Origin: an uncultured Fibrobacterota bacterium | GTDB taxonomy: Bacteria > Fibrobacterota > Fibrobacteria > Fibrobacterales > Fibrobacteraceae | DNA: 62,981 bases | Direction of reading: 5' to 3' | Assembly: GCA_903876665.1 (NCBI GenBank) | Contig: CAIRAY010000191.1 | Location: forward strand, 1-62,981 | Shown here: positions 1-7,441 of the stretch, one piece after another | Position numbering within the stretch: position 1 is the stretch's first letter | Layout of the letters: each line of letters starts with the position of its first letter | Notes under the pieces: model-generated | Database searches by the model: none | What the model was told of the DNA's origin: nothing | The model's input: only the letters and a program-made list of their open reading frames with translations | Program-made: the position numbers and the translations under genes

Positions 1-39
1 TAACCGCTGAAGCGGAACAGGCACATCAAGTGGAGCACT

Positions 40-104
40 ATCCACTGTGTGGACCATCACAGAACTTTGGTAGATGCACGGTGATGCTCCACACAGTGGT
101 GTAC
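40..104. repeat. Dispersed palindromic repeat, divergent copy
   Basis: The arms TCCACTGTGTGGA and TCCACACAGTGG face each other around a core that reads CATCACAGAAC, GGTAGATGCACGGTGATG. The core matches the copy at 62719-62784 closely, while the arms differ in sequence but keep the pairing, so a stem is conserved rather than a sequence. This looks like a REP-type extragenic palindrome. The rest of the stretch from 1 to 300 shows no convincing gene. Confidence 0.55.
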
Positions 105-300
105 ATGTGTCCGTAATCGGGGGGAACCCCGAACGGCCCCTCCGATGGATGACACGGATAGCCGGGGATGAATCGATTTAATCCAACATATTGATGGCAG
201 AATTCCCCCAATTTGCATTCCCCCTCTATATATCCTATATTCTCTTCAATGACTGGGCACAATTCCGCCACCAGGCTCCAATCCACGGCACGCATTTCGC

Positions 301-342
<42 letters not shown>

Positions 343-389
343 ATAATTCATCCCTTTACAGCCCTGTTCCCTAATTCCAGGAGATTCGC

Positions 390-1052
390 ATGAGCCTTCG
401 TGCCTTGTTTTTGTTGCTGTGCGCAGGTTTTGCCACAGCTCAGGCCCCTTCCGCCACAGTGGCTCCGCCACCTAAAGTTGAACGCAAGACCACCGTCGCG
501 GTGCTAGCCTTTACGGGTAGCTTCAAGCAGTTTACGGCAGATGAATTCACCGCCGTCACCAATCGGTTTGAGACCGAACTCATGAAGACCGGGAAAATCC
601 AGATACTCGAACGCCGCAACATGGACGCCATATTGCAGGAGCAAGGGTTCCAGCAGACCGGCGCGTGCACCAGCGAGTGTCAGGTGCAGGTCGGCCAGCT
701 ACTAGGTGTGGATCGCATCATTAGTGGCGACATTGGCAAGGTGGGCGACATGATCACCATGAACTTGAAGCTTGTCGATGTGGAAAATGGCGCCAATGTG
801 ATGAGCCATGCCATCGACATCAAGGGCGACCTGCAGACCGTGCTACGCGGTGGTTGCTACGAAATGGCGCAAATTTTCGCCGGCATCAAGCAACCCGGAA
901 GTGATCGCACAGTTCTCACCGCCGAAAAATCGAGCGTATGGCCCTGGATCGTTGGGGGCGTTGCGGTGCTCGCCGGAGCGGTCACCACGGTAGTTATTCT
1001 GAACCAGTCTTCCACCAACCCCGACCAAACCAAAAAAGCCACGATCGAGTGA
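390..1052 (+). CDS. CsgG/LpoB-like secreted protein
   Basis: A 220-residue protein with an N-terminal signal peptide (about residues 1-19, cleavage after ATAQA) and a CsgG-like core at about residues 35-160. The core has the family pattern VAVLAF near its start, then a stretch ending ILERRNMDAILQEQG, then VDRIISGDIGKVGD. A hydrophobic helix near residues 186-205 suggests a C-terminal membrane anchor, which is unlike CsgG itself. AGGAGA lies 7 nt before the ATG. The gene ends 25 nt before the PKD/FISUMP lipoprotein gene and is probably cotranscribed with it. Family members act in envelope assembly or secretion; the exact role here is unknown. Confidence 0.7.
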   Translation: MSLRALFLLLCAGFATAQAPSATVAPPPKVERKTTVAVLAFTGSFKQFTADEFTAVTNRFETELMKTGKIQILERRNMDAILQEQGFQQTGACTSECQVQVGQLLGVDRIISGDIGKVGDMITMNLKLVDVENGANVMSHAIDIKGDLQTVLRGGCYEMAQIFAGIKQPGSDRTVLTAEKSSVWPWIVGGVAVLAGAVTTVVILNQSSTNPDQTKKATIE

Positions 1053-1077
1053 TAAACTCTTTCCCCCGGAGAACCCC

Positions 1078-4077
1078 ATGAAACCCATCAATTTCTACTC
1101 CCCAATCCCTACTCCCTACTCCCTAATTCCCCTCCTCCTCTCCCTCCTCCTCTTCTCCTGCTCCAATGTCACTAAAAATTCCGACGGCACGGTCACCACC
1201 GAATACGGCTTCAACCTCACCGATGTGATTGATGCGAACGGAAGTCCAGATTCCATGCTGGTGATGGTCACCTTCGATGGCGAGCCCCAGGATACCCTGC
1301 ATTTTACCGCAGCGGACCTTGACGGAACCATTCTGCGCTTTCCAGTGGTGGCCACCGAAAACCGGGAGATCCGCATCAGCTATGTGGTCTATGCCAACGG
1401 AACTGCGGTAGCGAGCAACACCCAGACCTTTGTTTCGGGCGATAATCCCAAGGTGCCCCGGCCCAACCTGGCGCCTACGGTAAATATGGCCACCGACACC
1501 CTGCGCTTGGCGCGGGACACGGAATGGAGACCTGTCTACACGGCAACCGGCTATGAAGGCAAGCTTGCCAAAGAAAACACCCTCGCCATGATCTGGTGGG
1601 ATTTTGATGGTGACAAAATTTGGGATGATTCATCTGCCCAGGCCGATATATTCCGCAAGCGCTACGACAGCGTGGGCACCTACGGGGCTAAGGTGCGCGT
1701 GCGCGACCTGCAGGGGATCGAAGCCATCGATAGCATCCAAATTACCGTGGTTGCCCAGGCCCCGCTTCTGATGCTTCGGTTTGATGAAACGGCAAGCATC
1801 GGCGATACCTTGCATGCCCGGCTCACCTACTCCTTCGACACGCCTGCATCTGCCCTGGGCGCCAAAATCCAGTGGAATTATGATGGGAAAATGGACACCA
1901 CAAATGCCGACACCTTGCGCACATTCATTGCCGGCACGCCCGGCAAACACCCGCTGCACATTGCCTTGGTGGACTCCTATGGTACGGCGACGCTTGATTC
2001 GGGCGAGGTGACGGTGGTGCTCGACGCTCCCGTGGTCAATGCCGGTGCCGGAGCTTCGGGCTTTGTGGGCACTCCCATCGCCTTTGTGGGCACATCCACC
2101 CAGAGCTTCGGCAAGATCGTGCAGATGGGCTGGGATTTTGATGGCGACACCACGGGTGGAAAATGGGATTCGGTTTTCACTTCCGAAAACCTAGTCATCT
2201 TGTATACCTACGCCGAGCAGGGGAACTTTAGCGCGAGGTTCTATGCCTTGGACGACGACGGCAACAAAACCATTGGCGTGCGGCCCATGAGCATTGGGCG
2301 CAACTCCAGCATCCAGCTGCATGTGCCCGACTTGCAGCAATGGAGCGCAAGCGATACGGTAATTACCATCAAGGATTCGGTGGTGTTCGCGATCCAGCAG
2401 AAAACCGATGCCGCAGGCCCGAGCGACATTCTGCATTACAAGTGGGATTTCAATGGCGACGGCATTTGGGAATTGGATAATCCTCTAAGCGGCAACACTG
2501 ACTACCGTTACGCGACTGCGGGTACATACAAAGTATTTCTGAAACTGGTGGATAGCCAGGGCGACAGTGACATCGACAGTCTCACAGTCCATGTTCTGCA
2601 AGGGGTGCCGGTCGTTAGCGCTGATACTGCGATCACCAACGGTAGCGCAAATTCTGCGATCACCTTCAGCGGAATCGCCACGGACCCCAATGGCGAAGGC
2701 AACCTGAATGCGCTTATGGGGAGCATCGCTAGCGTCAAATGGGACTACAACGGCGATGGGACCTTCGACCGCACCTCGGCCACCAACACTGGCTTTAGCT
2801 ATACCTACGGCGACTTGAAGGCTGACAGTACCTACACGGCCAAATTCTGCGCCACGGACAACGACGCCAACGAGGCGTGCGCGACACGGAGCGTGAGGAT
2901 TGTGAACCATGCTCCGGTGCTCGGAGCGAGCGCCATCAACGTCTCCCAAACCCCGGTGAGCATCACCAAGCCCAGCGTGCTCAAGGTCAACGCCACGGAT
3001 TTCACCGACGCCGATGCGAACCAGGTCGATTCCATCACCTGGAGCTTCAGCGATGGGGCCACAGCCCGCAAACTAGGCCGTAATGACACGCTTTGGCTGG
3101 TGAGAGCCACTGCAGCTACTGTTACGGTGACGGCTACCGTCAAGGACAAATACGGCCTCACGGCGAGCAGGTCCACCGATGTTGTGGTATCTACAGGCAC
3201 CATCAACGTGACGGGTACCGGCGATATCGTATCGGTGATCAACGCGCAGGTAGCCCTGAACCCTGCGGTGACTTTTACCTTGGCGGGGCAAACCCTGGCA
3301 AGCTGCAGGTGGAGCATCAATGGCGCGGGTTTTGGCTCAGCGAGTGCTACTTGTGCCAACACTATCACCATGCCTGGTTCTCCGTACTCCGATTACACGG
3401 CAGCCTTCGAAGCCACCAGCGATGTGGGCACACAAACTACGGGCACCATCCATATTTTGGTGCGCGACGGGTTTATTGACCCGCGTGACGGGCAAGGCTA
3501 TGCGACGGTGACGATAGATGGCAATGTGTGGATGGCGCAGAACCTGAACTACTCGGGTGGCACTGGTGGCGTGCGCGCCTACACCACGGGTTGGTGCTAC
3601 GGGGTTGGCGCAACCGATACCACGAAACATCAGGACAGCACCACCTGCGATGGCGGTTACGGGCGCTTGTATGACTGGACAACAGTGATGGCCGGATCGG
3701 CATCCAGTACTGCAAATCCCAGTGGTGTGCGTGGGCTTTGCCCTGTGGGTTGGCATGTGCCAAGCGATGCCGAGTGGACAGCACTGACCACATTTGCTGG
3801 AGGTGAGAGTGTGGCTGGCACCAAGCTAAAAACCACGACAGGTTGGCAAACCAACACAGGTACTGACTTTTATGGTTTCTCGGCCTTGCCGGCAGGGAAC
3901 CGCATCCACGGTGGCTGGAACGATCGCACCGACTTCGCGTACTTCTGGTCTGCCACGGAGTTCGACGGCACTCTCGCGTGGTTCCGCTACTTGGTCTACT
4001 ACAGCGCGAATGTGGTCCGGTACGGCAGCTACGGCCCCAAGGACGACGGGTATGCTGTCCGGTGCTCCCAGGACTGA
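1078..4077 (+). CDS. PKD-repeat lipoprotein with C-terminal FISUMP domain, DGR target
   Basis: A 999-residue lipoprotein. The lipobox LLFSC puts the lipidated cysteine at residue 28, so the mature protein is anchored in the envelope and probably surface-exposed. The middle carries about five or six PKD-like beta domains, marked by WWDFDGD, WNYDGK, GWDFDGD, KWDFNGDG and KWDYNGDG, with paired VRDLQG or LVDSQGD strands. The last 200 residues are a FISUMP domain (MAQNLNY, YGRLYDW, CPVGWHVPSDAEW, GFSALPAGNR, FWSATE, VRCSQD), a fold related to C-type lectin and formylglycine-generating-enzyme folds used by DGR targets. Residues 932-999 are the variable repeat. The likely function is ligand or surface binding with a diversifiable site. 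The signal-peptide DNA is almost pure pyrimidine. Confidence 0.85.
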   Translation: MKPINFYSPIPTPYSLIPLLLSLLLFSCSNVTKNSDGTVTTEYGFNLTDVIDANGSPDSMLVMVTFDGEPQDTLHFTAADLDGTILRFPVVATENREIRISYVVYANGTAVASNTQTFVSGDNPKVPRPNLAPTVNMATDTLRLARDTEWRPVYTATGYEGKLAKENTLAMIWWDFDGDKIWDDSSAQADIFRKRYDSVGTYGAKVRVRDLQGIEAIDSIQITVVAQAPLLMLRFDETASIGDTLHARLTYSFDTPASALGAKIQWNYDGKMDTTNADTLRTFIAGTPGKHPLHIALVDSYGTATLDSGEVTVVLDAPVVNAGAGASGFVGTPIAFVGTSTQSFGKIVQMGWDFDGDTTGGKWDSVFTSENLVILYTYAEQGNFSARFYALDDDGNKTIGVRPMSIGRNSSIQLHVPDLQQWSASDTVITIKDSVVFAIQQKTDAAGPSDILHYKWDFNGDGIWELDNPLSGNTDYRYATAGTYKVFLKLVDSQGDSDIDSLTVHVLQGVPVVSADTAITNGSANSAITFSGIATDPNGEGNLNALMGSIASVKWDYNGDGTFDRTSATNTGFSYTYGDLKADSTYTAKFCATDNDANEACATRSVRIVNHAPVLGASAINVSQTPVSITKPSVLKVNATDFTDADANQVDSITWSFSDGATARKLGRNDTLWLVRATAATVTVTATVKDKYGLTASRSTDVVVSTGTINVTGTGDIVSVINAQVALNPAVTFTLAGQTLASCRWSINGAGFGSASATCANTITMPGSPYSDYTAAFEATSDVGTQTTGTIHILVRDGFIDPRDGQGYATVTIDGNVWMAQNLNYSGGTGGVRAYTTGWCYGVGATDTTKHQDSTTCDGGYGRLYDWTTVMAGSASSTANPSGVRGLCPVGWHVPSDAEWTALTTFAGGESVAGTKLKTTTGWQTNTGTDFYGFSALPAGNRIHGGWNDRTDFAYFWSATEFDGTLAWFRYLVYYSANVVRYGSYGPKDDGYAVRCSQD
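3872..4077 (+). other. DGR variable repeat (VR) with initiation of mutagenic homing (IMH) end
   Basis: This 206-nt stretch aligns with the template repeat at 5114-5313. Homology starts sharply at ATGGTTTCTC and ends at the stop codon. About 30 of 33 substitutions are at positions where the template has A, turning AAC codons into ATC, CAC, GAC, TTC, TAC, CTC, GTC, GGC and AGC; all bases that are not A in the template are kept up to about 4035. The last about 40 nt hold a 6-nt length difference and three non-A changes, then an identical GC-rich tail CGGTGCTCCCAGGACTGA, which fits an IMH site in VR opposite an IMH* in TR. Confidence 0.93.
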
Positions 4078-4082
4078 GATTT

Positions 4083-4142
4083 GAAAATGGGCAACGAGCG
4101 AAGCGAGAGACCATTTTCGATCGCCCCAGCGAAGCAGGGGCG
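4083..4142 (+). other. Hairpin pair immediately downstream of VR
   Basis: GAAAATGG (4083-4090) pairs perfectly with CCATTTTC (4111-4118), and CGCCCC (4122-4127) pairs with GGGGCG (4137-4142). The first stem begins 6 nt after the VR stop codon. In the Bordetella phage DGR a hairpin or cruciform just behind the VR is needed for efficient retrohoming, so these stems are candidates for the target-recognition structure. Confidence 0.6.
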
Positions 4143-4162
4143 TGTATCGCGCAAAGCGCTAT

Positions 4163-4189
4163 CCTCGACCAAAGGTCGAGGCGGTTTTT
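4163..4189 (+). terminator. Rho-independent terminator after the DGR target gene
   Basis: CCTCGACC (4163-4170) and GGTCGAGG (4174-4181) form a perfect 8-bp stem with an AAA loop, followed by CGG and five T. It is only 3 nt upstream of the accessory gene start, so that gene probably relies on read-through or its own promoter. It may also act as a third DGR target hairpin. Confidence 0.65.
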
Positions 4190-4192
4190 GAT

Positions 4193-4927
4193 ATGAAAAC
4201 AACAGACATCATTACTTTGCAGGCCAAGTATCCGAGTGCCATAGTGTTCGTGCGCGACCGCATTTTTTGGCAATGTTGGGAATCGTCAGCCTATCTGTTT
4301 ACGGAATTTGTACGCAAATATCAAGTACATCACCGCCACTTCAAAAATCTGGCAATGGATCTCGTCTGGCTGGGTTTTCCTCTTGCAACACTAGACGGTG
4401 TTGTCAAAAATTTGTTGACTCGTGGCTGTAAGGTTATGCAAGACACAACCGAATTTGTCGTGGTTGCAACACCATGGCAAGTTGAAGGCGTTGCTTCATG
4501 GAAGGCTCTACAAATCGAAAAATGCTCTCTCCAGATCGCCAAGAAACAAGAGCTTGTACAAGTCGAGCAGGCAAGCGACCCGCGAGGCAAGGCATTTGAT
4601 TTTTTGCCCGTATACCGTATTACTTACGACTTGACGCTCGAAGTTTACAAACTGAGTGCCAATTTAACCAAGGTCTACAAATTCAGCTTGGGCGAGCGCT
4701 TGCGTCAATCCATGACGGACTTGCTCGCAACAGTGCATTTGGCGGTATCCAAACGGCAAAAACAAGCGGGAAGCCCATCGGCACTTGCGTTGACTAGTCT
4801 CGATGAAACAAGGCTGTATTTGCGCATGCTCAAAGATTTGCACCAGCTTAACATGGAGCGCTTTGCGCGCATCAACCTTGTGCTAGAGTCAATTCATGGC
4901 CAGCTCCATGCCATGGAGGCCATTTGA
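4193..4927 (+). CDS. DGR accessory protein: MutS domain I-like region fused to Avd-like bundle
   Basis: A 244-residue protein between VR and TR. Residues about 8-95 align by eye with MutS domain I, the mismatch-recognition domain: KYPSAIVFV matches the YPDxLLLF strand, RIFWQCW sits where MutS has the GDFYE loop (Phe25 kept, Glu changed to Gln27), and GFPLATLDGVVKNLLTRGCKV matches the MAGxPxxxxxxYxxxLxxxGxxVA segment. Residues about 138-244 resemble Avd, the four-helix DGR accessory protein that binds the reverse transcriptase and template RNA, including a YKFSLGERL segment and a C-terminal amphipathic helix pair. ATG 4193 is chosen because upstream in-frame sequence is the terminator. The role in mismatch-tolerant homing is an inference from the two domains and the location. 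Confidence 0.75.
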   Translation: MKTTDIITLQAKYPSAIVFVRDRIFWQCWESSAYLFTEFVRKYQVHHRHFKNLAMDLVWLGFPLATLDGVVKNLLTRGCKVMQDTTEFVVVATPWQVEGVASWKALQIEKCSLQIAKKQELVQVEQASDPRGKAFDFLPVYRITYDLTLEVYKLSANLTKVYKFSLGERLRQSMTDLLATVHLAVSKRQKQAGSPSALALTSLDETRLYLRMLKDLHQLNMERFARINLVLESIHGQLHAMEAI

Positions 4928-5113
4928 TGAATGATCAGGAATGTCCCAGGCCAGAGTCTCGGAGCCCATGGGTTTCGGGAGCGTGCCGTATTCAGTCCAG
5001 CAGCCTGCCCGCTAGTCCATTGTGGCGGGCAAACCAAACCGTTCCTAGAATTCTGTGCCTGCGCAATCCAGCGCCTGCGTGTCTTCTGGGTTCATTTGCA
5101 AGTGGCTGCGTCA

Positions 5114-5313
5114 ATGGTTTCTCGGCCTTGCCGGCAGGGAACCGCAACAACGGTAGCTGGAACAATCGCACCAACAACGCGAACTTCTGGTCTGCCACGG
5201 AGAACAACGGCACTAACGCGTGGAACCGCAACTTGAACAACAACAACGCGAATGTGAACCGGAACAACAACAACAAGACCAACGGGTATTCTCTCCGGTG
5301 CTCCCAGGACTGA
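5114..5313 (+). other. DGR template repeat (TR)
   Basis: A 200-nt homologue of the VR, 1.24 kb downstream of it and on the same strand. It is packed with AAC codons when read in the VR frame (over 20 Asn), the classical design that lets adenine mutagenesis reach many amino acids without making stop codons. The frame is open but starts abruptly and has no start of its own, so it is taken as non-coding template RNA. The 186 nt before it (4928-5113) holds no gene; a 7-bp stem TGCCCGC (5006-5012) with GCGGGCA (5025-5031) is present. The reverse transcriptase gene follows directly. Confidence 0.93.
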
Positions 5314-6380
5314 ACATAAAAGGGACCGGGCGCAAGCCCGGTCCTGCTTTACTATTCTCCGAACTCCTTTTGGCCTACCATGAGGCGCGCCGCCACAAGC
5401 GCAAGTCCACGGGTGCCCGCGAATTTGAATGCAACCAAGAATCCGAACTCGCACAGCTCACCTTGGCCATCGTAGAACAACGCTACACGCTCTCTCCCGA
5501 AACCTGCTTTCTGGTGCACCAGCCAGTCAAGCGCGAAATCTTCGCCGCGCACTTTCGCGACCGGGTAGTGCATCACTGGATATTCAACCGCATTAATTCC
5601 ATACTTGAGCCTCACTTTATCCACGATTGCTACAGTTGCCGCACAAACAAAGGCACACTCTTTGGCATCCGCAGGCTCGAAGGGTTTCTCAAGTCCTGTA
5701 CGCACAACCACACACAAACTGCATGGTTCCTCAAACTTGATGTTTCGGGTTTCTTCATGGCCATGAATCGGCAATTTCTTTGGGATATTTTGATGCGCCA
5801 CTTGTTGCGCTCACCCCAAGTTTTTACCGATGGCCTGCTTGAACCGGTGCTTCGGACCATTGTGTTCCACGACCCTACCCAGGGTTGCCTTATGCATGCC
5901 GACCGTTGCGGCTGGCATGACTTGCCTGCCAACAAAAGCCTGTTTCACAGTGCCCCGGGCTGTGGGCTTCCTATTGGTAACCTCACAAGTCAATTATTTG
6001 CGAATGTGTATCTGAACGAGTTGGATCAGTATATCAAGCGTGAACTGAAGGTTCGGTACTATGGAAGGTATGTAGACGACATGGTCTTTGTACACTCGGA
6101 CAAGTCATTTCTTACTGCGCTTGTCCCCTTGGTTCGCTCGTATTTACGCGATCACCTAGGCCTTGAGCTTCATCCCAAAAAGATTTACCTGCAGCCGGTG
6201 GAACACGGAGTCCCGTTCTTGGGCGTATTCATTTTGCCCTACCGCACCTACCCTGGAAGGCGGGTGGTTGCCAATTTCCGCTTAGCCTTGCGTAACCACG
6301 CTCCGGTGCAGGTGCTGGAATCGTATTTGGGCATGTTCGGGCATCACGATGCGATGCGGGTAACACACAAACCTTCGTAA
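5298..6380 (+). CDS. DGR reverse transcriptase
   Basis: The enzyme reverse-transcribes the TR RNA with adenine infidelity and supplies the cDNA that replaces the VR. The sequence shows the N-terminal ELLLAYHEARRHKR helix common to DGR enzymes, motif A as FLKLDVSGFF, the diagnostic GLPIGNLTSQ motif (DGR type, in place of the QG form of group II introns and retrons), the catalytic YVDDM at about residues 258-262, a PKKIYL segment, GVPFLG and the C-terminal SYLG motif. The start is uncertain: the reading frame is open from ATG 5220 inside TR, GTG 5298 keeps the conserved N-terminal helix, and TTG 5370 would cut into it. No clear ribosome site is seen. The C-terminus after SYLG is short. Confidence 0.92.
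   Translation: MLPGLNIKGTGRKPGPALLFSELLLAYHEARRHKRKSTGAREFECNQESELAQLTLAIVEQRYTLSPETCFLVHQPVKREIFAAHFRDRVVHHWIFNRINSILEPHFIHDCYSCRTNKGTLFGIRRLEGFLKSCTHNHTQTAWFLKLDVSGFFMAMNRQFLWDILMRHLLRSPQVFTDGLLEPVLRTIVFHDPTQGCLMHADRCGWHDLPANKSLFHSAPGCGLPIGNLTSQLFANVYLNELDQYIKRELKVRYYGRYVDDMVFVHSDKSFLTALVPLVRSYLRDHLGLELHPKKIYLQPVEHGVPFLGVFILPYRTYPGRRVVANFRLALRNHAPVQVLESYLGMFGHHDAMRVTHKPS
5321..5346 (+). other. Strong hairpin with GCAA tetraloop at the TR/RT junction
   Basis: GGACCGGGC (5323-5331) pairs perfectly with GCCCGGTCC (5336-5344) around the GNRA-type loop GCAA, extended by a G-T pair. It starts 10 nt after TR and is followed by only TGCTTT, so it is a weak terminator at best. It lies in the region that in studied DGRs folds into the RNA needed for cDNA priming, so a structural role in the template RNA is likely. 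Confidence 0.55.
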
Positions 6381-6394
6381 GGTTTGGGAAAAGC

Positions 6395-6422
6395 AAAAAA
6401 TCCCAGCACAGCCGTGCCGGGA
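6395..6422 (-). terminator. Rho-independent terminator of the broken Rpn-family gene
   Basis: Read on the minus strand, TCCCGGCAC (6422-6414) pairs with GTGCTGGGA (6409-6401) with one G-T pair around GGCT, followed by six T (6400-6395). It sits 28 nt downstream of the pseudogene's stop codon at 6450 and 15 nt beyond the reverse transcriptase stop on the other strand. Confidence 0.6.
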
Positions 6423-6449
6423 CTAGAGTTGCGAACAGCGTAGAAGCAG

Positions 6450-6755
6450 TTACTTCACCAACCCCTTTAGGCGTTCGAATTCTTCGGGAGTGATGCCGGT
6501 GCCTTGGGTAATAATGTCCCAGCTGATGCCTTTGCTTAACCTCTCCGTGACAAGCTCCACCTTCGGCCTTTCCAGATTTGAGTGCGAAATCTAGCGCGTT
6601 CTGCATTTGGTCGTACCCGTTTCGCTCCGCTCGAACTCCTCGTGGACCGCTTCCTCAAATCTAGTCTTGTCGGTTATTTCAAACAAGTGGGCAAAAACCT
6701 CCTCCTGGAACTCGGGTGGCTTGTCGATAGGAAATAGTGGAACAGCCTGCAACCT
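6450..6755 (-). pseudogene. Fragment of Rpn-family PD-(D/E)XK nuclease/transposase
   Basis: Three minus-strand frames, read in turn, rebuild the C-terminal third of a recombination-promoting nuclease: DKPPEFQEEVFAHLFEITDKTRF, then after a frameshift near 6615 YDQMQNALDFALKSGKAEG, then after another near 6555 VTERLSKGISWDIITQGTGITPEEFERLKG and a stop at 6450. The typical C-terminal pattern of this family (an LFE-IA helix, a G-rich EG repeat and a TGL/I-EE-LKG end) is clear. The catalytic N-terminal domain is missing and replaced by short tandem repeats, so the gene is dead. Confidence 0.65.
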
Positions 6756-6841
6756 CCGCGAGCCACTAGCGATGAACGATGAGTGATGAGTGTTATACAC
6801 TCAGCCCGAGTCTCTTAGAAACCCTTGACGGTGGCTGTTTT

Positions 6842-6889
6842 ACTCATCACTCATCACTCATCACTCATCACTCATCACTCATCACTCAA
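6842..6889. repeat. Tandem heptamer repeat (ACTCATC)6
   Basis: Six perfect ACTCATC units and a partial seventh. Related fragments occur at 6771-6788 in the opposite sense and at 34443-34482 in front of the AAA-ATPase gene. No protein is encoded. Confidence 0.9.
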
Positions 6890-6892
6890 TCA

Positions 6893-7144
6893 AATTGCTT
6901 CACTACTGTCCAAAACAATTGGCAAAAGGCCTTTACGAATTCATCCCCGGCCATCTTGTCATCCCCGGCACGGGGATCACCGGTGCGTGCCACATGACTT
7001 TGAACGGACTCGGGGGCGGTGCGGTGATGGCCGTTCCGGCCATGACAAAACAGCCCCCAATCAAGTCAATCATGCCTACAGGCCAATAATACCAATGGTC
7101 TAACGAGTTTAGACTAGATTATTTTGGACAGTGGTGAAATTGCT
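6893..7144. mobile_element. MITE-like element with about 20-bp inverted ends
   Basis: The left end CTTCACTACTGTCCAAAACA and the inverse of the right end, TTTCACCACTGTCCAAAATA, match at 16 or more positions and bracket about 250 bp. There is no transposase inside; the interior holds a copy of the dispersed palindrome. The layout fits a miniature inverted-repeat element or the ends left by a deleted insertion sequence. No target-site duplication was established. Confidence 0.4.
6958..7046. repeat. Dispersed palindromic repeat, long-spacer copy
   Basis: The left part GTCATCCCCGGCACGGGGAT is itself a hairpin and continues into CACCGGTGCG; the right part reads GGTGCGGTGATGGCCGTTCC and ends CCATGAC. 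This is the arrangement seen at 57268 and 62719, with a longer spacer. A half copy ending GGTCGTTCCGGCCATGAC lies at 7381-7399. Confidence 0.5.
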
Positions 7145-7441
7145 TATCTCTTTCCACCCCGAAGACCCGGCGAAAGGCCCGGTCCGAAAACAGGTTCAGG
7201 TAACGGGATTGGGAGTGGGTATTCTTTGCTGCCATGTTGTTCTCTGGAAAAATGCAGAGCCACAATGGATCTGCTCCATGGGTTAGACGATGGAGAAACC
7301 GGTTTGGTACGGAAAAGGGATTTATTATTTGCAAAGAGAAATCGTAAAGTGCCTAAAAGCATTCCCCTCGTGTCGGCGAGGGTCGTTCCGGCCATGACAG
7401 GATCGTTGTGCCGGGACCAAAATGCCAAAAAGCAGATCGTC
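7145..7441. other. Intergenic stretch without a gene
   Basis: A 297-nt region between the MITE-like element and the end of the phosphatidyltransferase gene. Reading frames that cross it have no family resemblance and odd composition. It holds the half palindrome at 7381-7399 and nothing else I can support. Confidence 0.6.

Noticed and set aside
38-295. Open minus-strand frame of 85 codons at the left end
   Set aside because: It ends inside the palindromic repeat, has no family resemblance and no ribosome site; treated as non-coding.
4924-5313. Open frame through TR that reads as a FISUMP C-terminus
   Set aside because: Only the TR part resembles FISUMP; upstream codons are unrelated and most residues are Asn, as expected of a DGR template rather than a protein.
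6842-6889. CRISPR array
   Set aside because: The repeats are 7 bp with no spacers.
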